From NCBI GenBank assembly GCA_021234155.1, contig JAJEKV010000032.1, positions 3,060,156 through 3,124,155 on the forward strand: 64,000 bases of DNA, given 5' to 3'. The translations under genes were made by a program, and so were the position numbers. This DNA comes from Isoetes taiwanensis. Lineage: Eukaryota > Streptophyta > Lycopodiopsida > Isoetales > Isoetaceae. The notes beneath the pieces were generated by a model. The model searched no databases, was not told the origin of the DNA, and saw only the letters and a list, made by a program, of their open reading frames with translations. Below, in pieces: positions 56,456-64,000 of this stretch; within the stretch, counting starts at the first letter, position 1; each line of letters starts with the position of its first letter.

Positions 56456-58280
56456 TTTATCCTCTTGTTTGATCTTCTTCTTGAACACAACGCCAGGGCT
56501 AGGTTTCTTCACGTAGCCACTAGCTTTATGCTGCAAACATAAATGATAGCATAACTATATAATTTTTCAGCAATGAAATAATAATTCAAATGAAAATGAT
56601 CATTTTTTCTATACCTTATGTACTTCATAACCTTTCGCAATCATTTTCTTCTTCCATACTGTATATCCACCATCCTCTTTTATCTTGCGTACTAGATCGT
56701 CTATTGGAAAGGTTCCCCAATCATTGAACTAGAACATCAAAGACATTGATCAAAATACATAATTTTTACCAATTAATATAGGAAAGGAGTTCTATAAACA
56801 ATACAAGCCTGTTATGATTAAGCGCATTAAAAAGGGAATTCCCCAAACCATGTGCATAAGTGCAGACTTTTTCTTTGCTCAATTGTCAAGCGCTGACTTA
56901 ATGAGGAAAGCGGTACGCAAACCAGGCCCCTTACTTGCCCTAATCTGCGCTAATTTTGGTACCAATCACTCAGAAGGCATGGTGATAAGCAGTTTCTATA
57001 ACATCATGTAAATAAAATGAACATTAAAAGCAGAAGAGATGACTATTTTCTCAGGCAATACTTCGGATCAGGGCATTATGATCCCTCCACCAGCAAACTT
57101 TTAAGACATGCTGAGATTAAAAAAACATGTAGATAACTATTGTGTAGAGCATGAGCAAACATGAGCAAACAGGTCAAACATGAGCAAGAGCTAAGATGCA
57201 AAATCTTGGCTCTGTTTAATCGAATTATTTTTTATTTCCACTGTTGAAGGTAAAACCACAGATGAAAAAAGAATTTAACATTAACTTGTTTGTAAGCATT
57301 CTATCAGACATTCTAACCAATTCTTGACTTGTCAAAGATGCTGCAACATTTTCAAATGCAGCAGCTAAGATACAGTGCCGCTACCAAAGACTTGTATAAC
57401 GAACTTTTCTGGCATAAAAAGCAGAGCCAAGCCAAAACAGGAGCTCCAAAACAACAGAAAAAGCTTCAGAAAAAATGCTAAATAGGCTGCTGCAGTAAAA
57501 GAGGTTCAAATAACTTAGCGTTGGTTGAGGAGCCGATGTGCATGAAATATGATTCCATAGGGATTACAAGAAACTTGTTTACACTCTGGCATAGGGATTC
57601 CATAGGCAGTGGGCATATGCACTCTGGCAAGCAGTGAGGAACACAAAGGGATTCAATCTCTGTTATTATTCATTGCAGTGGATGGTTTTTTAGCACTAAG
57701 TTAAAATTAAATCAAGAATGCCTGTTATAAATTGTTATAAATGACCAAATATAGATGGAGCATAGAACTTACAAACTTGGATCTGATGGACATGTCCCCG
57801 CCAGATCCTGTGCGTTGCTTCGTAACACGCTTTGCAGCTGCATCTCTTTGCTTTTGATAGATGCGATTGCATTGTTCGACGAACCTTTCCCATACCTATT
57901 TGCTCACTTTCAAGGGACAACAATCCTTACCAGCTCGCACCTTGCGCCGTAAGTTGTCCCTGTACTAACCGTGATGTTAAATACTTAAGCTAAAGAATAT
58001 AATTATCTGAAAAAACAAAAGCTAAGCATTGTAAAAATAATTACCTGTAATGCCTCCACCTCTTAGCTAGCAACTTGTTGAGCTCAAATTCATTTAAACC
58101 TTGTCCAAAATTATCGATAATGTACCTTAGAGCTCTTTCTCGATGGCATGGTTTCACTTGCCTCCAGGTTTTATCAACCTCGTGACAATATGCCTTCATT
58201 GCATTTGTGGCTTGTTCGATGAATTCTTTTCCAGCATCATCGAGAAATGGCATGCCTTTATAATAATACACCTATTTAAA
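56455..58280 (-). pseudogene. En/Spm-type plant transposase remnant (Transposase_24-like)
   Basis: On the minus strand, 58271-58041 gives MKAYCHEVDKTWRQVKPCHR, YIIDNFGQGLNEFELNKLLA and KRWRHYR. Around 57920-57780 another frame gives WERFVEQCNRIYQKQRDAAA then KRVTKQRTGSGGD. Around 56740-56625 it gives WGTFPIDDLVRKIKEDGGYT and VWKKKMIAKGYEVHK. The order (WR-lP...F, KRWR-yr, vW--FV-------k----n, GS) is that of the plant Ptta/En-Spm protein. Exons or frames are separated by A/T-rich gaps with many stops. It may belong to the CACTA-type end at 51411. Confidence 0.6.
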
Positions 58281-58350
58281 AGCATTAAAGTATTCCGAGC
58301 ATTAATTCTATCAATATATTAATCATCAAAGAGTTCAAAATAGAGAATAC

Positions 58351-58878
58351 TGTTAGAATCAGAGCTTGGGATTCGAACCCAAGTATGCCAAGACTCTGTC
58401 TCCTTCAAACCCCTCTCGCACCTATATTTGCATACACGCACCTGTATCTGCACTCAGCCGCATATTTTCTATGACAATCAGTCATATATATATTTTCTCA
58501 TCAACCTGGATATATCCACTTGTCAAATCGTGCATGCCCTTCATATAGAAAGTTTTTCAACTTGCCTAAATAATAGGATGCCCTGCTGTCCTTATCTTCC
58601 AGCTGTCGTTGACTTTGACCCGTTGACCAGTCAACCCAAAACCCTAAGTGGCGGGCAGGGGGTGTCTGTGTGTTTCTAGCGAGCCCAGCAACACCCGGGT
58701 AGGGTGTGCCCGCCACCTTTGACTTTGACTTTGACCTACTGCCACTGCTTCTCATAGGTCTCCCCCATTCAACTGCTTAACTTTGAATAACATGACACCA
58801 TTTAACAACTCTAATCTACTGCCACTGCTTCTCATAGATTAGAATATCACATGACACATAATTTTGTCATTTCCAACA
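58351..58878 (-). repeat. LTR of the minus-strand Copia element
   Basis: On the minus strand it starts tgttggaaatg and ends ctgattctaaca, with the polypurine tract aagggggaat just upstream (58879-58888). It includes a threefold gtcaaa run. A partial relative is embedded at ~30570-30800. Confidence 0.85.
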
Positions 58879-59112
58879 TTCCCCCTTCATGTGATATTCC
58901 CTGTCATCACATTGTAACAATTTCCTTATTTCCTGGAATCTGGATAAAGGTAGAGCCTTTGTAAGAATATCTCGCTCTTTGATCAAATTTGTACTAACAT
59001 AGGTCAAATGCACTTGATTTCTTTTGACCATATCTACGATAAAATGAACTTCCATTTCAATGTGTTTTGACCTTTTCATTGCAAAACCGGGATTTTTGTC
59101 ATGGCAATACAA
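58867..59112 (-). pseudogene. Copia RNase H, C-terminal end
   Basis: KRSKHIEMEVHFIVDMVKRN and IKERDILTKALPLSRFQEIR are the final RNase H motifs (KHI-I--HFIRD and D-LTKAL) of Copia. The catalytic N-terminal part is in decayed sequence upstream. Confidence 0.85.
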
Positions 59113-59393
59113 CTAGTATTATCACAATAAATGATTGTTGGTCCTCTTTGAGCAAATCCAAATTCTGCCATAAGCCTTCTTTCCCAAATAAGTTCCTTAG
59201 TCAACAGGGCTGGGATGCTGAGTTGTACTCAGCTTCAGCACTAGATAAAGCAATGCTGCTTTGCTTCTTGCACTTCCAAGCAACTGGGGCTCCACCTAAT
59301 AAAACAACATACCACGAAGTTGATTTTTAGTTTGTCTAAATCTTCTCCTCAATCAACATCACAATAAGCACTGCAATTGTAAAATCGGTTTCA

Positions 59394-60111
59394 TTAAATA
59401 CTATACCAAAATGCATTGTACCTTTTAAGTATTTGAGGATCCTTTTTTGCTGCAATCCAGTTGTCCTTTACCAGCCCTGTCATTGTACCCTCATCGAGAA
59501 TATTAACTGCAAATGCAATGTCCGGCCTAGTACAATTGGCTACATAGGACAAACAACCAATCAAACTTCTGTAAGGTATTTTCTCCATTTGTTTGCTTTC
59601 AGCTTCTGTTTTTGGACTCATATCTGCAGAGATTCTGTGACCAGGAACCATAGGAGTATATGCCATATTGCAATCTTCCATATGAAATTTCTTCAACATG
59701 TTTTGAATATGCCCTTGTTGACTCAAAGCTAATATCTTGTGATTTACGTCCCCGTAAACATCTATGCCCGAAACCTCTTTAACTCTCCAAGATCACTCAT
59801 TTGGAATCGTTTCCTTAAGATATCTTTGTTATGATTTAGTACTTGAGTTCCTTTGATATCATAATATTGTCATCAACATATAAAGCAATAATGCACCGGG
59901 CATCTCCCATTTTGAACCTATAGATATTACCATCATAATTGAGCTTCTCAAAACCTTGTTCTACAAGATATCCATCCATACATTTATACCATTCCCTAGG
60001 AGATTGTTTAAGACCATAAACTGCTCTATTCAACTTCCAAATTTTTCCTTTTTCCTCTTCAAATCCAGGTGCAGGTCTTAAATAAATTTCCTCCTCTAAC
60101 TTAGCATTCAA
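59394..60111 (-). pseudogene. Copia reverse transcriptase fragments
   Basis: The upstream block (60111-59836) has EEEIYLRPAPGFE, WKLNRAVYGLKQSPREWYKC and the catalytic ALYVDDNIMIS. The downstream block (59726-59394) has MVPGHRISADMSPKTEAESK and YRSLIGCLSYVANCTRPDIA. They are separated by a frame break. The N-terminal RT motifs before NAKLEEE are scattered up to ~60400. Confidence 0.88.
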
Positions 60112-60644
60112 GAATCTTTGTGCTTACATCCATATGATGGATTTCAAGGTCACAAGCATTAGCAATAGCTAATAACATTCTCAAACTATTTATCTTTACC
60201 AATGGTGAGAATGTTTCATCAAAATCTTCTCCTTTTTTCTGTGTAAAGCCTTGTGCAACAAGTCTGGCTTTAAATTTCTTTGTATTTTTGTCTACTCCTG
60301 GTTTTATTCTATAGATCCACTTACTTCCAATATATTCTTATCGGAAGGAATATCCACTCATCAGTATAAGTGTTTGTTCTTTTGAATGCTCTCATTTCTT
60401 CTTCCATAGAAAATTTCTAGTTCTTTCCATTCATATCTTGAACTTTGCCTCCATATAATTTTTGTGGAATCTTGTCCGTTTCAAGTATCAAAATGTCAAA
60501 TACATGATTAATTTCTCCTACCGAGATCTAAGTCTTTTACTTTTCCAAGTTCAGTTCTACCATGAGACTCTAAATCATGTTTGGCTTCTTCGCCAACATT
60601 TGAGCTTCTGTTAAATCACGGGTTTTCTTTTTGGTCTATCAATT

Positions 60645-61121
60645 TTATCCATACGCCTCTTGGTGTTCAATCTCTTGCTCAACACCTGATTCCACTTCTG
60701 GCTCAACAACATTACTTGGAATCATTTCTGACTCACTATCAGAGTCACTCAAATCTACCTGCTCCAATCCTTGAGTTTTTTCTTCTTCACTTATTGACTG
60801 ATTTGTTTCCTCAATACTATCTTTCCTTTCACTTTCACATGGATCTTCAGTATTTATCTTAGGAATTTTCCTATAAAATTCGTTTTCATTGAAGACCACA
60901 TCTCTACTTACTATAATTTTTCTTCTAGCAGGGTCATATAATCTGAATGCTTTTGAGTTAGAATCATACCCTACTAGATAAGATATGTATGCTCTATCAT
61001 CCAACTTTTTCCTCAGTTCTTCAGGAACATGTACAAAGCATAAACACCCATATGCTTTTAATCTATCATAAGAAGGTGACTTACCAGACCAAAGCATTTC
61101 TGGAATTGCACCTTTAATCAC
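60645..61121 (-). pseudogene. Copia integrase C-terminal region
   Basis: GAIPEMLWSGKSPSYDRLKA, YGCLCFVHVPEELRKKLDDR, LVGYDSNSKAFRLYDPARRK and IIVSRDVVFNENEF form the standard region after the integrase core (TP-E-W-GK-P----L--FGC--Y-HVP). An acidic linker (VDLSDSDSESEMIPSNVVEP) follows, as usual before the RT. Confidence 0.88.
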
Positions 61122-61154
61122 AAGGCGCCCAAAAATTTAACCATTATAAATAAC

Positions 61155-61890
61155 CACTACAAAACCACTATGATAGTGGTTTTCTGAGCAAAAAAATTTT
61201 TTCTCAATAAAATCCACATATTGAAGTGGTTTTTAAAATGTGAATGTGGTTTTATATGCTAGTTTATACTCTAATATGGTTATTTGAAAGTGATAAAGGT
61301 TTTTATCAAGGTTTTTGGTACTGATTTGACATGTCATGATGGTTAATCATGCAGTTTGCAACATTGAGAGTAAGAAAGGGATGTTTACTAGTTTTTTAAT
61401 ATGTGTAGATGGTTTTGAGAGCGGATTTAACTGGTAATACTTCAAGGTTTTTTATATAGTTTAATAACATGTTTTTGTTTGTCGTTTTTCATCCTAGTTT
61501 TGCAAGAAAACACGACATGCCAAAATGTTAGTGTTTTTTTACTATAAATACTTTAATGGTTCTAGACATAGCATTTTTCATGTGAGGTTTTCCATAGTAA
61601 TTTCTAAGCTAACATGATTTGCCAAATTGTTACTAGTTTTTTAATATGGTTTGTTGATTGACTTTTGCAATTTCTTATTCACAAAAGAATGCTAGTGATT
61701 TTTGTCACGGAACATTTAAATCATTGTGTGGTTTTATATCTACTTTCCTAAGTTATTATGACTTTAAATTACTTGTGGTTTTTGACATGGTTTTGCTTGT
61801 CAATCTTTGCAAGATGGAAGCTAACTAGTCTATATAGTCAAATCTTTCATGGTTTTTTCTTTATAGTTGATGGTATTTTATAGTGGTTTT
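61155..61890 (+). mobile_element. CACTA-like terminus with GGTTTT-rich subterminal region
   Basis: cactacaaaaccactatgat at 61155 is a CACTA-like end and holds an internal small palindrome (aaccactatgatagtggtt). The next ~700 bp are enriched in tggtttt and aggttttt strings on the + strand (61187, 61225, 61305, 61405 and others), a typical subterminal repeat pattern. No paired end with matching TSD was found. Confidence 0.5.
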
Positions 61891-63225
61891 AACTAAACTT
61901 AACAAACATAATTTGAGATATTAATTACAGTCCCAATTTCTAGGGTGAAAATGATCTCAAGATTTGTAATGTCAAGTCCTACAAGTTCACACGATTGCTA
62001 TGTTGAGGTTATAGAAACCTTGAGTAGTACATTAACTTGTGAATATTTCTTGTGGATTCGAAGTTTTAGGATCCCAGAAGATAGAACTTATTCTAAAAGG
62101 TTTAATCTGTGCATCTCTATAGAATAGTTGTGATATCGAGATTATGGAGATCTTTTGCAAATATTTTTTGACCATATTTCATGTGATTTGCATGTTGCAG
62201 ACTATACACTCAAAGCAGATGAGCAGATTGGAAAAGATGCCACCCCTCAACGAAATTGGGTTTAGATTTATCGGTCGTCCAGAATAATTCAAACAATGTC
62301 TTGCTGCTGCAAAAGTGGCTCGTGATTTCTTATCGCCACAGCGGGAGGAGAATAGATCCAAACCCCATTCCATCAGTTCCTATTGCTTCGCATTTTCAAC
62401 TACAGCTCTCGACCATGTTCCAAGTGCAAAGGACCAAAACTCGACCTTTATAACGTAAACCCTTCAATAACCTAGCAACACACATGATTTATGTTTCAGA
62501 GTTATATCCTAGTCAGATTCGACCAGGATCTCGCATAGTCTCATCACGTAGAGGGATGGTGTCGACGCCAAAAGACAGACCCTTAAAACCTTTCGGAAGC
62601 AGTTTGTCCTAAATGTTCTCTCCCTATAGCCTTGGCATTGGATGGGCAACTCTCGGTCTCCAAAACTGTGAATTAACTCTGCCAATAGACTCAGAACAAT
62701 GACATTCACCTAGGGACCAAGTTTCATGGACAGAAGACCACCCCTTCTCTAAGAAGCACCAAAGTAGCTCATATCCACACATTCGTAGTCAATTGGCTTA
62801 GGAGGTGGCTGTGGAATAATGCTAGCGTAACTATCCGCGTTTCTTTTGTTGCCAAAATTGACAGTGTAACTTGGTCTCTAGGGTAATTTTGCTATTCCGG
62901 ATGATATGGCGAAGCCAAATCGCCATTCCAGAGTCTCTGTACTGCCCAAACTATGAAACAATTAGGTTTCTACACAGTCACCCGCAGAACGCTTCACGAT
63001 TTGATAAGTTCTCGCGAACCGATCTTAGATTTGTTTGAACATGCTCGAATCAGGCTCCTTAAACGGAGGATTCAACGGTTGGATAGGGAAACCAGCTCTC
63101 CGTGGGGACATTAACATACGACCTCTTGGAGGAGCGCTGCCAGGAAAGGCTACATCGGGAATGTTTTTGTGGTCCATCTCCTGGGGCTTGGCTTACCTCC
63201 CCTATGGTGAGGTAGCATATTTGAG
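61891..63225. other. No recognisable gene
   Basis: Mixed sequence; small open frames on both strands lack domains. tatcgccacagcgggaggag occurs near 62330, without a function I can assign. Confidence 0.4.
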
Positions 63226-63227
63226 CT

Positions 63228-63509
63228 TAGGTGACATGTTTGAGCCTACATGGCATGTTGGAGCCCACGTGGCATGTTTGAGCCACCTTGGCATGTTGGA
63301 GTCCACGTGGCATGTCAGAGCCTAGGTGGCATGTTTGAGCCTAGGTGGCATGTTGGAGCCAGCGTGGCATTTTCGAGCCTAGGTGGCATGTGGGGGCCCA
63401 CATGGCATGTTTGAGCCACCTTGGCATGTTAGAGCCCAGGTGGCATGTTGGAGGCCGCGTGGCATTCCAGAACTTAGGTGACATGTTTGAGCCTAGGTGG
63501 CATGTTGGC
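63228..63509 (+). repeat. 22-bp minisatellite (tggcatgttggagcc-type)
   Basis: About 13 units of a 22-bp motif, ggcatgtt(t/g)gagcc(nn)ggt, run head to tail with substitutions but conserved spacing. Open frames crossing it are by-products of the period. Confidence 0.88.
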
Positions 63510-63546
63510 GATTGGAAGGTCGTTTGTTGTAGTGGCGATTGGAAGG
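63507..63546. repeat. Short direct repeat around a gttgtagtg string
   Basis: ggcgattggaaggt occurs twice (63508 and ~63533) around cgtttgttgtagt. The tgttgtagtg resembles a CACTA right end, but the flanks do not support a TSD. Confidence 0.5.
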
Positions 63547-63652
63547 TTACATTATTAATGGAACTTGCACTACTGGTCCTTGGCATGTGCTTGCGTTACT
63601 TGCAGTGCAAGGTTTTACATTTAATGAAACTACCAAGAATTGGTTCACATCT

Positions 63653-63700
63653 ACATGCCAAGGTGGCTCAACCATGCCACCTAGGCTCCAACATGCCCTC
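63653..63700 (-). repeat. Inverted copy of the 22-bp minisatellite
   Basis: acatgccaaggtggctcaac and catgccacctaggctccaac are two units of the preceding array in reverse complement, so transcripts could fold onto the array. Confidence 0.8.
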
Positions 63701-63726
63701 CCTCCCTCCCTCCCTCCCTCCCTCCA
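63693..63726 (+). repeat. (CCCT)n microsatellite
   Basis: ccctccctccctccctccct run following the inverted minisatellite units. Confidence 0.9.
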
Positions 63727-64000
63727 TCCCTCTCATTCATTGGGTTCGATAGAAGAGGTGGCGTCTTCTCCAAGTCGAATAAGGCCAGGACTCATTTCAT
63801 GGAGATTGCAAAAAATACCCTTTGCCACATCGTCATGCCACATTTGCCATGTCATTAACCATGTTTTGCAATCTCAATGGTACAATTCACATTGTTACCC
63901 ATTATTTTTCATATTGGTTCCATTTTTGCCTTGAAAAAGTTGAAAATGCTAGAATTGCCAATGTGGCACTTCCAAAGACTAGGCACCTAAAAGAAAAACA

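Larger units (their letters stand above)
58351..61140 (-). mobile_element. Copia element, 3' half, minus strand
   Basis: Order on minus: integrase C-terminus (61121-60645), RT (60111-59836 and 59726-59394), RNase H end (59112-58867), PPT and LTR. The 5' half with gag and integrase core is missing, and similarity stops at ~61140, close to a CACTA-type end at 61155. Stops and frameshifts between blocks make it inactive. Confidence 0.85.

Noticed and set aside
58366-58392. tRNA-like B box (attcgaaccc) inside the minus-strand Copia LTR
   Set aside because: No A box at the right distance; it lies inside a defined LTR.
61155-63532. Complete CACTA element
   Set aside because: Only about eight terminal bases match between cactacaaaacc and the complement of gtttgttgtagtg, and the flanking 3-bp sequences differ.
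51411-63532. 12-kb CACTA element using the gttgtagtg at 63532 as right end
   Set aside because: Ten terminal bases agree but the putative TSDs (att and gcg) differ, and unrelated complete features lie between.

Overview
The window is land-plant nuclear DNA, with one clear protein gene in a dense accumulation of transposable elements. The gene is an eight-exon AKR2-type ankyrin-repeat protein, a plant-specific chloroplast-targeting factor. Other plant signals are fragments of agmatine deiminase, PPR and FRIGIDA-like genes, tRNA-derived SINEs, Copia and Gypsy elements, CACTA-type ends, and telobox plus TATA promoters. The many LINE types, a DIRS-like retroelement and few host genes suggest a large-genome lineage, perhaps a fern or other non-flowering plant. 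That placement is inference only.

Layout. 1-6 kb: non-coding with small duplications and a relic of a foldback repeat. 6.05-6.59 kb: 3' stub of an L1 LINE. 6.95-9.72 kb: the AKR2-like gene on +. 10.4-12.1 kb: a promoter-like block and diverged non-coding repeats. 12.7-15.3 kb: 5'-truncated L1 LINE on -. 16.0-16.4 kb: degenerate minisatellite. 16.7-18.2 kb: a second LINE type on -, split by a SINE with target-site duplications. 19.36-19.45 kb: agmatine deiminase exon. 20.07-20.43 kb: foldback element. 21.8-24.25 kb: third LINE on - with a nearly open reverse transcriptase. 24.8-25.0 kb: SINE.

The 25.3-40.5 kb block is deeply nested. A DIRS-like retroelement (25.31-39.0 kb) carries a Copia element (25523-36340, perfect 5-bp TSD). 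Its 3' LTR is split by an L1-type insertion (29870-36123, 13-bp TSD, 28-A tail). That insertion contains a very GC-rich LINE with its own 3' tail. The DIRS RNase H is then cut at 38997 by a 1.5-kb LTR followed by a tRNA-Met type primer-binding site.

The most unusual segment is 40.5-44.8 kb, downstream of that PBS. It has two promoter-plus-ORF cassettes. Each has two copies of a ~70-nt imperfect palindrome, a telobox pair and a TATA box 112 or 111 nt before the ATG. The first ORF starts with the eight N-terminal residues of histone H3 and ends in a recognisable H3 histone fold, separated by a long charged linker. It is now a pseudogene. The second ORF is also broken and I do not recognise it.

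46.6-49.74 kb: Gypsy remnant with gag, protease and one LTR, carrying a TACGTA-rich element with 9-bp duplications. 51.4 kb onward: a CACTA-type end, ~100-bp tandem repeats, a PPR fragment, a LINE 3' end homologous to the GC-rich LINE, a FRIGIDA-like fragment, an En/Spm-type transposase remnant on -, a Copia half-element on - with its LTR, another CACTA-like end, and a 22-bp minisatellite with an inverted partner. Apart from the AKR2-like gene, I see no evidence of intact host genes.
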